49,068 nucleotides of DNA from contig NZ_JAVIFX010000044.1 in the NCBI RefSeq assembly GCF_031157255.1, forward strand, positions 1 through 49,068. Direction: 5' to 3'. Below, piece after piece: positions 1 through 8,640 of this stretch. This DNA comes from Bradyrhizobium sp. LHD-71 (lineage in GTDB: Bacteria > Pseudomonadota > Alphaproteobacteria > Rhizobiales > Xanthobacteraceae). A program made the translations under genes and the position numbers. Under the pieces are notes generated by a model. The model searched no databases. It was not told the DNA's origin and worked only from the letters and a program-made list of their open reading frames with translations. How positions within the stretch are numbered: the first letter of the stretch is position 1; the number at the start of each line of letters is the position of its first letter.

Positions 1-69
1 TTATGGATCAGAAATTCGCACGATGGACTCGCGGCAACGATGGCGCGAATTTCTGATCCACGACACTAG
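1..69. repeat. Palindromic element, left part cut by window edge
   Basis: A perfect 16-bp stem, TGGATCAGAAATTCGC at 4-19 and its reverse complement at 45-60, encloses a 25-nt loop, followed by the end sequence CGACACTAG at 61-69. The matching left end (CTAGTGTCG) is missing here because the window starts inside the element, but an identical left half occurs at 49042-49068. It belongs to the CTAGTGTC-ended palindrome family also seen at 33518-33593 and 48953-49028. It contains no coding sequence and lies upstream of the acyl-CoA dehydrogenase gene. Confidence 0.75.
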
Positions 70-186
70 TCCAATATTCGGAACGATAGGGAGCGGCCGG
101 CCATGTCGGCCGCTCTTCATTTGGCGGCTCTGCCGTGCCATTGTGAAGATGCAAGAGTGGCAACGCGACAGGGAGACGCCGCGGCG

Positions 187-1371
187 ATGGACTTCAAGCT
201 GACAGAACAACAACGCAGCATGGTTTCTACCGTGCGCGACCTCGTCGAAGGGGAGTTCAGGCCGAACGCGCAGAAATACATGGACGGTACCTTCCCGTGG
301 CCGAACATGAAGAAGCTCGCCGAAATCGGCGTGCTCGGCATGTCGGTTCCGGAAGAGTACGGCGGCCTCGGCTTGTCGATATTCGAGACCGCGCTGATCC
401 TCGAGGAAATCGCCAAGGGATGCTACGTCACGGCGATGGCAACGTTGGGTGAGGCTGGCGTGCAGACGCGGGTCATCTCCACCTACGCGCCGAAATCGAT
501 CAAGCAGCGTATCCTGCCGAAAGTGGTGAGCGGTGACTGCATCCTCGCCGTCTGCATGACTGAGCCGCACGCCGGCACGGACGTCGCCAATTACCGGACA
601 AACGCCGACATCAAGGGCGACCGCATCATCCTCAATGGCGTCAAGACGCTCATCAGCCGAGCCAAGGAGGCCGGCATGTTCGTCATTTTCAGCCGCATCG
701 ACAAGAAGCCGGGGCGTGAAGGCATCGGCTGCGTCCTGCTCGAGCCCGACACGCCCGGTTTCGAAGTGACCGGAACCTACCACACCATGGGTGGCGAGAA
801 TCTGCACGAGATCCAGTTCAACAACTGCGAATTGCCGCTGGAGAACCTCGTCATCCGTGAGGACGGCTTTCGCAAACTCCTGACCGCCTTCAACACCCAG
901 CGTTGTCTCAATCCCAGCATTTCGCTGGGGCTCGCCGAAGGGGCGTTTGCCGAGGCGGTCAAATATGCGCGCGAGCGCGAGATCTTCGGCAAGGCGATCG
1001 GTGATTTTCAAGGAAATCGCTGGAAGCTTGCCGATATGTACAAAGATATCGAGACTGGCCGCAGCATCCTCTACCGGGCCTGCATGACCGCCGATCCGTT
1101 CCCCGATCCGTTCATGGCGGCGGTGGCGAAGGTGTTCTGCAACGAGATGGCGTTGCGCGTAACCAACGATGCCGTGCAGATGCATGGCGGTTTCGGCTTC
1201 ACCGACGAGTATGCGGTGTCGCGCCTCTACCGCGGTGCGCGCTATGGGACACTGGGCGGGGGTACCTCAGAAACCTTGCGCGACCTGATCGGCAAGCGGA
1301 TCATGGTGTCGCACGGCGCCGACGACCTGCTGGCTTATGATATGCTGACCGGGCTCGATCTGGTCGCCTGA
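187..1371 (+). CDS. Acyl-CoA dehydrogenase family protein lacking the usual catalytic Glu
   Basis: A 394-aa flavoprotein of the acyl-CoA dehydrogenase family: helical N-terminal part (about 6-118), middle beta domain (about 122-215, [11 protein letters not shown]) and helical C-terminal part (about 228-376, with [11 protein letters not shown]). The ATG at 187 is chosen because AGGGAGACG lies just upstream and the protein begins at the normal family N-terminus; the frame is open back to 103 without a better start. Both known positions for the catalytic glutamate are changed: Gln238 stands where isovaleryl-CoA dehydrogenase has Glu, and Gly358 where medium-chain enzymes have Glu. So either it uses another residue, or it is a reductase or a non-classical member. 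It lies 25 bp before the isovaleryl-CoA dehydrogenase gene, probably in one operon. Substrate unknown. Confidence 0.9.
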   Translation: MDFKLTEQQRSMVSTVRDLVEGEFRPNAQKYMDGTFPWPNMKKLAEIGVLGMSVPEEYGGLGLSIFETALILEEIAKGCYVTAMATLGEAGVQTRVISTYAPKSIKQRILPKVVSGDCILAVCMTEPHAGTDVANYRTNADIKGDRIILNGVKTLISRAKEAGMFVIFSRIDKKPGREGIGCVLLEPDTPGFEVTGTYHTMGGENLHEIQFNNCELPLENLVIREDGFRKLLTAFNTQRCLNPSISLGLAEGAFAEAVKYAREREIFGKAIGDFQGNRWKLADMYKDIETGRSILYRACMTADPFPDPFMAAVAKVFCNEMALRVTNDAVQMHGGFGFTDEYAVSRLYRGARYGTLGGGTSETLRDLIGKRIMVSHGADDLLAYDMLTGLDLVA

Positions 1372-1396
1372 GACCGACCGTGCCGGAGGTACATTC

Positions 1397-2569
1397 ATGA
1401 CCGCCAACACCCCACGGGCCTTCAACTTCGACCTCGGCGAGACCGCCGATGCGATCCGGGACACCGTCTGGAGTTTTGCCTCCGACGAGATCGCACCGCG
1501 GGCCGACGAGATCGACAAGAGCAACACCTTTCCACGCGACCTGTGGCCGAAGATCGGCGCGCTCGGCTTGCATGGCATCACGGTGGAAGAGGAATATGGC
1601 GGCGCCGGCCTCGGCTACCTGGAACATTGCGTGGCCATGGAGGAGATTTCGCGCGCATCCGCGGCGGTTGGACTGTCCTACGGCGCCCACTCGAACCTCT
1701 GCGTGAACCAGATCCGTCGCAACGGGTCGGATGAGCAGAAGCGGAAGTACCTGCCGAAGCTGATCTCCGGCGAGCACGTCGGCGCACTTGCGATGTCCGA
1801 GCCGGGCGCGGGCTCCGACGTCGTGTCGATGCGCACGCGCGCCGATAAGAAAGGGGACCGCTATATCGTCAACGGCGGCAAGATGTGGATCACAAACGGT
1901 CCCGTCGCCGAGACGCTCGTTGTTTATGCCAAGACTGATCCCGATGCTGGTCCGCGCGGTATGACCGCCTTCATCATCGAAAAGGGCATGAAAGGATTTT
2001 CGACCGCGCAGAAGCTCGACAAGCTCGGCATGCGCGGCTCGGATACTTGCGAACTCGTGTTCGAGGACTGCGAGGTGCCTGAAGGCAACGTGCTGGGCAA
2101 GGTCGGCAACGGCGTCAACGTGCTGATGTCGGGTCTCGATTACGAGCGCGCGGTGCTGGCGGCAGGTCCGCTCGGTATCATGCAGGCCTGTATGGATGTG
2201 GTGATGCCTTACGTGCATGAGCGCAAGCAGTTCGGTCAGCCGATCGGTACGTTCCAGCTCGTGCAGGGCAAGGTCGCCGACATGTATGTGACGATGAATG
2301 CGGCGCGCGCCTACGTATATGCGGTGGCCAAGGCCTGTGACCGCAGCGAAACCACCCGCGAGGATGCGGCGGGTGCCATCCTCTATGCTGCGGAGCGGGC
2401 GACGCAATGCGCGCTCGATGCGATCCAGCTGCTCGGCGGCAACGGGTACATTAACGACTATCCGACCGGCAGATTGTTGCGGGACGCGAAATTGTATGAG
2501 ATCGGCGCCGGGACGAGCGAGATCCGCCGGATGCTGATTGGCCGGGAATTGTTCGAAAAGCAGGCGTAA
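1397..2569 (+). CDS. ivd: Isovaleryl-CoA dehydrogenase
   Basis: A 390-aa acyl-CoA dehydrogenase that oxidises isovaleryl-CoA to 3-methylcrotonyl-CoA in leucine breakdown, passing electrons to electron-transfer flavoprotein. Features typical of this subfamily are the [11 protein letters not shown] segment near 95-105, the substrate-side loop [10 protein letters not shown] (133-142), [13 protein letters not shown] with the catalytic Glu at 250, and [10 protein letters not shown] near the C-terminus, where the alternative catalytic position is Gly, as expected for this enzyme. GGAGG sits 8-12 bases before the ATG. The upstream gene encodes a related dehydrogenase. The other leucine-pathway genes (methylcrotonyl-CoA carboxylase, enoyl hydratase, lyase) are not in the window. 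Family call is firm; substrate follows from motif matches. Confidence 0.93.
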   Translation: MTANTPRAFNFDLGETADAIRDTVWSFASDEIAPRADEIDKSNTFPRDLWPKIGALGLHGITVEEEYGGAGLGYLEHCVAMEEISRASAAVGLSYGAHSNLCVNQIRRNGSDEQKRKYLPKLISGEHVGALAMSEPGAGSDVVSMRTRADKKGDRYIVNGGKMWITNGPVAETLVVYAKTDPDAGPRGMTAFIIEKGMKGFSTAQKLDKLGMRGSDTCELVFEDCEVPEGNVLGKVGNGVNVLMSGLDYERAVLAAGPLGIMQACMDVVMPYVHERKQFGQPIGTFQLVQGKVADMYVTMNAARAYVYAVAKACDRSETTREDAAGAILYAAERATQCALDAIQLLGGNGYINDYPTGRLLRDAKLYEIGAGTSEIRRMLIGRELFEKQA

Positions 2570-2704
2570 GGCTGTCGGCGCACAGGCGTCGTGGAGAAAG
2601 CAGCGGCTTCAGCGACCTGGGTCACACTTGCAGCGGTCGAACCCGTGTAAGGACCCGTGCGACTAAGGCTCAAATCGGACGTTCTCCAACACTCGGGCAA
2701 TCCC

Positions 2705-3847
2705 ATGAACCAGATGACCACCGCACCGCTGCAACCGGCGCCGATCAGCGCCAGGGTGGCGTTTACCGGCGATCGTCGCAGTTTCCTCGGGCTCGTCGCG
2801 CGCGGCGCAGGGCTCGAAATGATCACCGCCGGCTTCTACCGGTTCTGGCTGACCACCGACATCCGCCGTCATCTTTGGTCGCACACTGTGGTCGATGGTG
2901 ATGGCGCCGAATACACCGGCCGGGGCAGGGAGCTTCTGATCGGCTTCCTGGTCGCCATGGCGATCCTGGTACCGATCTACATCGCCTACTTCATCCTAGG
3001 CCTCGAGGCGGAGCGGCTGCAGGCGTTCGCGAGCATTCCGCTGGTGCTCCTGCTCTACGTGTTCACGCAGTTCGCAATCTATCGCGCGCGGCGTTACCGC
3101 ATGACGCGTACCGTTTGGCGTGGCGTCCGATTCTGGATGACCGGCTCCGGCTGGAGCTACGCGCTCCGCGCCACCCTCTGGGGGGCGGCCATGGTGCTTA
3201 CACTCGGTCTCATCCTGCCGTGGCGCGACGCCGCCCTCGAGCGCTACAAGATGCGTAATACGCATTATGGCGACCTGCAGGGCAGCTTCGAGGGTCGTGG
3301 GTGGGAGTTCTTCAAGCGCGGCTGGTGGTTGTGGCTGCTAACGCCGGTTGCCCTGGTCACATACGTCGGCATTCCTTTCGTCTACGGTGCATTCAAAGCG
3401 ATCCAGATGCGTTGGTGGCTGAGCGGATTGCGTCTCGGCGGCGTGCGGTTGGAGTCGAATCTCGGTGCCGGCCAACTCATGGGCCTTTACTGGAAGACGA
3501 TCGGCTGGACCTTGTTGATATCGATCGGGCTGATTGCCTACATGGCTTTTGCTGCCGTGATGGCCGCGACGATGACCGGTCATCCACTGGACACAACGCT
3601 GTTCAGCAATCTTGACCTCCTCACCAGTGTGCCGTTCATCGCGTTCGCTGTCGTCGGTTACCTGGCTTGGGCAATGGTCCTGAATATCTTCATTCGTCTC
3701 TACCTTATGCGCGACCTTTGGCAGCGGGCTGTATCGTCGATCACTGTCCATGGCATCGAGACCGCGGCGAACGTTTCCGCCAAAGGCGATCTGGCGAGCG
3801 CCATCGGCGAAGGGTTCGCTGATGGCCTGGACGTCGGAGGATTCTGA
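2705..3847 (+). CDS. DUF898 (YjgN-type) multi-pass membrane protein
   Basis: A 380-aa inner-membrane protein of the DUF898 family. The start of the family domain is visible (RVAFTGDRRSFLGLVARG, then GFYRFWLTTDIRRHLW), followed by about seven hydrophobic segments between residues 75 and 350. The repeated pattern of FTG/FEGRGWEFFKRG and aromatic-rich loops is typical. The ATG at 2705 matches the family N-terminus, but a GTG at 2657 with TAAGGA just before it is in frame and would add 16 residues; this choice is open. The stop is 3 bp before the M48 protease start, so the two are probably translated together, an arrangement I know from other alphaproteobacteria. The biochemical role of DUF898 is unknown; a partnership with the protease is inference. 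Confidence 0.85.
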   Translation: MNQMTTAPLQPAPISARVAFTGDRRSFLGLVARGAGLEMITAGFYRFWLTTDIRRHLWSHTVVDGDGAEYTGRGRELLIGFLVAMAILVPIYIAYFILGLEAERLQAFASIPLVLLLYVFTQFAIYRARRYRMTRTVWRGVRFWMTGSGWSYALRATLWGAAMVLTLGLILPWRDAALERYKMRNTHYGDLQGSFEGRGWEFFKRGWWLWLLTPVALVTYVGIPFVYGAFKAIQMRWWLSGLRLGGVRLESNLGAGQLMGLYWKTIGWTLLISIGLIAYMAFAAVMAATMTGHPLDTTLFSNLDLLTSVPFIAFAVVGYLAWAMVLNIFIRLYLMRDLWQRAVSSITVHGIETAANVSAKGDLASAIGEGFADGLDVGGF

Positions 3848-3850
3848 CGC

Positions 3851-4984
3851 TTGACCGATCCGGCGAATTCCACGCAGGCGGACGCGTCGATCGAGGCGGT
3901 GCCGCCGGCCCGCGCGCCTGTTACCTACCTCGACGGCACGTCGAGCCGCAGACGCAATGTCATGCTGCGGCTCGCCGACCGCTGCGAAATCCTCCAGGAC
4001 GACGCGGTCGTCGCCTCCTGGCCTTATGCGGACATCCGGCGCGCTGATGGTCCTTCCGGCATCCTGCGGGCCATGTGTGTGTCCGCGCCGGTGCTGGCGC
4101 GGCTGGAGATTCGCGACGCAACGCTGGCGGCTGAGCTCGAACGCCGTTGTCCCTCGCTCGATGCGGATCTGCCGGGCGCGAAGGGCGTCATGTCCATCGT
4201 CGGATGGTCGGTTGCGGCGCTCGTCTCGATCGTGCTGATGGTGCTGTTCGTCGTGCCGTTCGCAGCCGACCGGCTGACGCCGCTCATTCCCTATTCGATC
4301 GAGAAGCGCATCGGTGAGGTCGCAGACAAGCAGGTGAACGTCGTCTTTGACGGCAAGACGTGTGCAAGCCCCGACGGAACGGCCGCTTTCGCCAAGCTGA
4401 TGGACACGCTGCGTCGCGCAGGTGGGGTCGATGTCACGGCAGATGCCGCGGTGATCTCCAACGATATCGCCAACGCCGTCGCGCTGCCGGGCGGCAAGAT
4501 CTACGTGTTCGAGGGCCTGCTCGCGAAGGCGGAAAGCGTCGACGAACTTGCCGGCGTGCTCGCCCACGAACTTGGCCATGTGAAGAACCGCGATGGCCTG
4601 CGGAACCTGATCTACAACGGCGGCACGTCGTTCCTGATCGGTCTCCTGTTCGGCGATATCACCGGTTCGAGCGCGATCATCTTTACCAGCCGTGAGCTGT
4701 TCCAGGCGTCGCATTCACGGGAGGCGGAGCGCAACGCCGATACCACCACCATCGAGGTGATGCGCAAGCTCGGCAGGTCGCCGAAGCCGATGGGAGAATT
4801 TTTGCTGCGCGTGACGGGCAAGGAAAAGGGCAAGGGGCTCGCGCTGATCTCGAGCCATCCACTGTCGGAAGATCGCCTGGTGCGGATGAGCGAGCAGGAT
4901 ATCTCGCCGTCCGCGCCGCCATTGCTGACGGCGGCAGAATGGGCAGCACTGAAATCGATCTGCAAGACGCCGGATAAGAGTTGA
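3851..4984 (+). CDS. Membrane-anchored M48 family zinc metallopeptidase
   Basis: A 377-aa protein. The N-terminal 110 residues form a small soluble domain (YLDGTSSRRRNVMLRL...), then one membrane segment (about 117-140) and an M48 peptidase domain with HELGH at 239-243 and the third zinc ligand Glu293 in SREAERNAD. The family cleaves membrane or envelope proteins; the substrate here is unknown. The start is a TTG at 3851, supported by GGAGGA at 3836-3841 with 9-base spacing, and by the 3-bp gap to the DUF898 gene. The M48 domain keeps all expected zinc and catalytic residues, so it is likely active. With the domain after the membrane segment it probably works in the periplasm or at the membrane surface. 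Confidence 0.9.
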   Translation: MTDPANSTQADASIEAVPPARAPVTYLDGTSSRRRNVMLRLADRCEILQDDAVVASWPYADIRRADGPSGILRAMCVSAPVLARLEIRDATLAAELERRCPSLDADLPGAKGVMSIVGWSVAALVSIVLMVLFVVPFAADRLTPLIPYSIEKRIGEVADKQVNVVFDGKTCASPDGTAAFAKLMDTLRRAGGVDVTADAAVISNDIANAVALPGGKIYVFEGLLAKAESVDELAGVLAHELGHVKNRDGLRNLIYNGGTSFLIGLLFGDITGSSAIIFTSRELFQASHSREAERNADTTTIEVMRKLGRSPKPMGEFLLRVTGKEKGKGLALISSHPLSEDRLVRMSEQDISPSAPPLLTAAEWAALKSICKTPDKS

Positions 4985-4994
4985 TCGCGGTGCA

Positions 4995-5777
4995 TCAGTT
5001 CGGCAGCTCGTTGCTCCTTGTGACCCAGCTCTTCACCTCGGGAAGTATCTCGGGCAGCAGCAGTCTGACATCCGCCGCCGACATGCCGGGCCGCACCCGG
5101 GGATGGTAGAGGATGTTGAGCAGATATTGATCGTAGATGCCGAAATGCCCCATGCTGACGTCGTCATTGAAGGTTGTCCACGGCACAGAATCCGTATCGT
5201 TGATCGGCCCTAGCGCCTGCAACAATTCCTCGTAGGCACAGTCTGCGAAAACGAAGTTTCCTGCATCGACCGCGAGGATGACGTTCGAATTTGCGATGGC
5301 GAAGTTGTCGTTCTTGGTGAAGCTCGACAGGCATTGCGGATCGATCGCGTCGCGGATTTCCCTGGCGCGGTCACTGCCATAGAAGGCCGAGATGGTCCGG
5401 TGGATGTCGCGGTCGCGCACCAGCGTCACCACGACGTTGGCGGTCTCGCGCTGATCGGTTACTGCGAGGTCGAGATGCTCGATCCGTCGGCCGATGTCGG
5501 CGACGACTTCGCGCATTTGCTTGCTGCGGTCCGGGCGTGCCTTGTTGTCGATGAAGACGCGCACCGGGCGATCGTACTTGCGGATCCGATCGACGTGGCC
5601 GGCAAGGTGAAACTCGGCACCGAACGCGACCTTGAAGAAACCGTCGGCGATCTCGGCGTCGGTGAACTGTTTCCTCTCGCGCTTCGCTGTAATGACGTTC
5701 TGGGCGCACGCGATCTCGGCGGCCGGCGCAAGAAGCAGCGCTGCCGCCAGGACGATGCATGTTTGTCTGCTGCGCAT
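4995..5777 (-). CDS. Secreted DUF2927 protein
   Basis: A 260-aa protein with a cleavable signal peptide (MRSRQTCIVLAAALLLAPAAE, likely cut after CAQ or nearby) and a DUF2927 domain, recognised by FTDAEIADGFFKVAFGAEFH near 38-57, a central Cys-containing part, and the C-terminal DQYLLNILYHPRVRPGMSA stretch. It is expected in the periplasm. The function of the family is unknown; some members are discussed as protease-like but no clear catalytic motif can be defended from this sequence. TTAAGG precedes the ATG by six bases. It converges with the M48 protease gene, ten bases apart, and follows the L,D-transpeptidase terminator, so it has its own promoter. Confidence 0.82.
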   Translation of the reverse strand: MRSRQTCIVLAAALLLAPAAEIACAQNVITAKRERKQFTDAEIADGFFKVAFGAEFHLAGHVDRIRKYDRPVRVFIDNKARPDRSKQMREVVADIGRRIEHLDLAVTDQRETANVVVTLVRDRDIHRTISAFYGSDRAREIRDAIDPQCLSSFTKNDNFAIANSNVILAVDAGNFVFADCAYEELLQALGPINDTDSVPWTTFNDDVSMGHFGIYDQYLLNILYHPRVRPGMSAADVRLLLPEILPEVKSWVTRSNELPN

Positions 5778-5808
5778 GCGCTACCTTAACCCATTCGCGG
5801 AGCCAGAC

Positions 5809-5835
5809 AAAAAAGGCCGGCTTACCGCCGGCCTT
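5809..5835 (-). terminator. Rho-independent terminator after the L,D-transpeptidase gene
   Basis: A 9-bp perfect stem AAGGCCGGC (5813-5821) and GCCGGCCTT (5827-5835) with a five-base loop. On the minus strand it is followed by a run of six T, so it ends the transpeptidase transcript before the DUF2927 gene. Confidence 0.85.
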
Positions 5836-5860
5836 CCATTCTCCAGGATCGAGCAACAGG

Positions 5861-6475
5861 TCAGTTTTTGACGATGACCGTGGCTCCCACCTGCACCCGA
5901 TCGTAGAGGTCGATCACGTCCGCGTTGGTCATGCGGAAACAGCCCGACGACACGGCCTGCCCGATTGTTTCCGGCTCGTTCGAGCCATGGATGCGATAGA
6001 GCGTGGAGCCAAGATACAGTGCACGCGCGCCGAGCGGGTTGTCTTCGCCGCCCTTCATGTGGCGCGGCAGATCGGGACGCCGGCGCAGCATCTGCGCGGG
6101 CGGTGTCCAGTTCGGCCATTCCTTCTTGGCTGTGACCCGGTGCACGCCGGACCAGCGGAAGCCATCGCGGCCGACGCCAATGCCGTAGCGAACCGCCTGG
6201 CCGTTACCGAGCATGAAGTACAGCCGGCGTTCGCTCGTGTTGATGAAGATGCTGCCCGGCTTGTAGCTGCCGGGAATGGTAACGGTGGTTCGCGTGGCTG
6301 CACCGGAATAGCCGCCAGAGTACCCGCCAGAATAGCCGCCCGAGAAGAACTGGTACCGCTTGTTGACCGGTGAGCCACCGAAAAGCAGGTCGGGGTCATC
6401 CACCTGAGCTTGCGCAGCTTGTGCAAGTGCGATGGAGCCAATTGAAATCGTCAGAACGCGCAGCAGCCCCCTCAT
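5861..6475 (-). CDS. Periplasmic L,D-transpeptidase (YkuD domain)
   Basis: A 204-aa protein with a signal peptide (residues 1-23) and a YkuD domain at about 72-203. The catalytic signature is complete: His163 in RIHGSN, then SSGCFRM with the nucleophile Cys179. Such enzymes form 3-3 crosslinks in peptidoglycan or attach outer-membrane proteins to it, both known in Hyphomicrobiales. Between the signal peptide and the domain lies a low-complexity GGYSGGYSGGYSG stretch (46-58). The ATG at 6475 is chosen over the in-frame ATG at 6532 because AAAGAGG precedes it and the signal peptide then starts at residue 1. A strong terminator follows. Which crosslink it makes cannot be told from sequence. Confidence 0.92.
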   Translation of the reverse strand: MRGLLRVLTISIGSIALAQAAQAQVDDPDLLFGGSPVNKRYQFFSGGYSGGYSGGYSGAATRTTVTIPGSYKPGSIFINTSERRLYFMLGNGQAVRYGIGVGRDGFRWSGVHRVTAKKEWPNWTPPAQMLRRRPDLPRHMKGGEDNPLGARALYLGSTLYRIHGSNEPETIGQAVSSGCFRMTNADVIDLYDRVQVGATVIVKN

Positions 6476-6725
6476 TCGATCCTCTTTCGATATCGTCGGT
6501 TCCGGCAAAGTTGCCGGTGAGAAAGGCCACAATTTGCCACGTTTCGCAAGAAGCGCGAGACCTCCTTACGCCAACTGCTTCGCTTGGTCGCGCGGCGCGC
6601 GATCCTTCGGTTAAAACGCCATGAATTCGGATGTTCAAGTCGGGCAAAGCGTTTGACGGAGCTTTCGAAGGATGATCTTTTCGCGAGTGGAAGCCTTAAC
6701 AACAAATGAAAGCAACGGTGCAGCC

Positions 6726-8270
6726 ATGAATGGTGCAGAAAGTCTGGTGCGAACGCTGGTCGCGGGCAAGGTCGATGTCTGTTTCACCAATCCTGGTACA
6801 TCGGAAATGCATTTCGTTTCCGCGCTTGACCGCGTCGACGGCATGCGCTGCGTGCTTGGTCTGTTCGAGGGCGTAGTCACTGGCGCCGCTGATGGTTACT
6901 ACCGCATGAAGGGTACGCCAGCCTCGACACTGCTCCATCTTGGACCGGGTCTCGGCAATGGCATCGCCAACCTGCACAACGCCAAGAAAGCGTCATCCGG
7001 CATCGTCAATATCGTCGGCCAGCACGCAACCTACCACATCGATTTCAACGCGCCGCTGACCTCCGATATCGAGGGTCTGGCGCGACCGGTCTCGTCCTGG
7101 GTTCGCACCTCGCCGAACGCCAAATCAGTGGCGCGTGACGGCGCTGCGGCTATCGCTGCCGCAAGCGCATCACCAGGGCAGATCGCGACGCTGATCTTGC
7201 CGGCTGATACCGCCTGGAACGAAGCGGATGGCATTGCGGAGGTCGGTGCGATCTCGCAACGCGCGGCGATGTCGGCTTCCGCGGTCGACAATGCCGCGAA
7301 CGTTCTGAAGAGCGGCGAACCGACGCTGATCCTGATGTCGCATCGCGCGCTGCGCGAAGACGGTCTGGCGCTGGCCCAGCAGATTGCCGGTAAGACCGGC
7401 TGCAAGGTGATGGCTCAAGGGTCGAACCCGCGCCTTGCGCGCGGTGCAGGTCGTTATTCGATCGACCGGGTGCCTTACGTGGTCGACCTGGCGGTCAATA
7501 CCCTCAAGGACTTCCGCAACATCATCCTGGTCGAGGCGGACGAACCAGTTGCATTCTTCGCCTATCCGAACAAGCCGAGCCTCCTGAAGGCCGACGGCGC
7601 CAAGATGCATACGCTGTGTGACATCGGCGGCGATTGCATCGGCAGCCTGCAGGCGCTGGCCGACGCCGTCGGCGCGAAGCCCGGCGACGTCAAGCCGCAG
7701 AAGCTTGCAGAGATCGTCAAGCCGACGGGGGCGCTGACACATGCGTCCATCGCGGCGGCCATCGCAGCGGCGATTCCGGAGAACGCCATTGTGGTCGATG
7801 AGGCGATCACCACCGGCCGTGCGTTCTTTGCGCCGACCGCAGCTGCAAAGCCGCATGACTGGCTGCAGAACATGGGCGGATCGATCGGCTATGGCACACC
7901 GGTGGCGACCGGCGCCGCCGTTGCATGCCCGGACCGGCGCGTGATCGCGCTCGAGGGTGACGGCAGCGCGATGTACACGATCCAGTCGCTGTGGACACAG
8001 GCGCGAGAGGAACTCGACGTCACGACCGTTATTTTCGCCAATCGCACCTATGAGATCCTGAAGGGCGAATTCGCCAACGTGGAGGCCGGTGCGCCAGGCA
8101 AGAAGGCGGTCGACATGCTCAACCTCGACCGGCCTGCGCTCGACTGGCTGGCGATGGCGAAGGGCATGGGGGTGCCAGGGGTATCCGTTTCGAACGCTGA
8201 GGATTTTTACAAGGAGCTGGCCAACTCGGTGGCAACGCCGGGGCCTCGGCTGATCGAAGTGCAGATGTAA
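6726..8270 (+). CDS. Thiamine diphosphate-dependent enzyme, acetolactate synthase large-subunit-like
   Basis: A 514-aa enzyme of the ThDP-dependent decarboxylase/synthase family with the three usual domains: N-terminal Pyr domain with catalytic Glu48 (LGLFEGVVTGAADGY), a central domain (about 180-310), and a C-terminal PP domain with the cofactor motif GDGSAMY near 418 ending in FANRTYEIL. It lacks the features that would make it the biosynthetic IlvB, and no IlvN regulatory subunit gene is next to it, so its real reaction (decarboxylase, carboligase or lyase) is unknown. The ATG at 6726 gives the family N-terminus MNGAESLVRTL; an in-frame ATG at 6672 adds 18 unlikely residues. It stands alone between the transpeptidase and porin genes. 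Confidence 0.85.
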   Translation: MNGAESLVRTLVAGKVDVCFTNPGTSEMHFVSALDRVDGMRCVLGLFEGVVTGAADGYYRMKGTPASTLLHLGPGLGNGIANLHNAKKASSGIVNIVGQHATYHIDFNAPLTSDIEGLARPVSSWVRTSPNAKSVARDGAAAIAAASASPGQIATLILPADTAWNEADGIAEVGAISQRAAMSASAVDNAANVLKSGEPTLILMSHRALREDGLALAQQIAGKTGCKVMAQGSNPRLARGAGRYSIDRVPYVVDLAVNTLKDFRNIILVEADEPVAFFAYPNKPSLLKADGAKMHTLCDIGGDCIGSLQALADAVGAKPGDVKPQKLAEIVKPTGALTHASIAAAIAAAIPENAIVVDEAITTGRAFFAPTAAAKPHDWLQNMGGSIGYGTPVATGAAVACPDRRVIALEGDGSAMYTIQSLWTQAREELDVTTVIFANRTYEILKGEFANVEAGAPGKKAVDMLNLDRPALDWLAMAKGMGVPGVSVSNAEDFYKELANSVATPGPRLIEVQM

Positions 8271-8640
8271 AGCTGCGGATGCAGCTCTGACGCGTTGCGC
8301 CGAGCGAGCGCAACGCGTTGCTCTCGCGTAAAGAGTTCAGACTTGCCCATGCTCCCGGCAACCTGAATCGGGAGGCTTTCAAATACGGTAAAGATTAGGT
8401 GAAAAATCCTGCCTAATTATCGCCGTATTCGACGACTGCGAGCGTTCGTTTTCCCCGGGCAAGCTATTGATCTATTAGAAAAATTTTTCGACCTCCGAAT
8501 TTTCGCGCCGCGACGGGAGTCCATTTTTTGCTTTTTCGAAAGGCCCCGACTGTGGCCTGCACGCAATAGCGGCAGCGACGCACAGGGATTAGTAATCGCG
8601 CCAGTCAACTGACGAGTGAACTGAACTTCGAGGTCGCTTC
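8271..8640. other. 370-bp intergenic region with a hairpin and AT-rich leader
   Basis: No convincing gene. It starts with the hairpin at 8290-8318 and continues with an unusually AT-rich stretch (about 8380-8530) for this genome. It probably holds the promoter and a long leader of the porin gene at 8641, but I could not fix a -35/-10 pair. Confidence 0.5.
8290..8318 (+). terminator. Hairpin after the ThDP enzyme gene
   Basis: An 11-bp perfect inverted repeat, ACGCGTTGCGC (8290-8300) and GCGCAACGCGT (8308-8318), with a seven-base loop, 20 bases after the stop codon. It lacks a T run, so it is a possible but not typical intrinsic terminator. Confidence 0.5.

Noticed and set aside
3338-4714. 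A 458-aa open frame on the minus strand opposite the DUF898 and M48 genes
   Set aside because: It spans two well-supported genes on the other strand and shows no protein-like segments.
6726-8270. Biosynthetic acetolactate synthase IlvB
   Set aside because: No ilvN or other branched-chain genes nearby, and the sequence resembles the side branch of uncharacterised ThDP enzymes.
8290-8318. Small RNA or riboswitch in the leader of the porin gene
   Set aside because: Only one simple hairpin is visible and it lies near the end of the preceding gene; no conserved riboswitch core was recognised.
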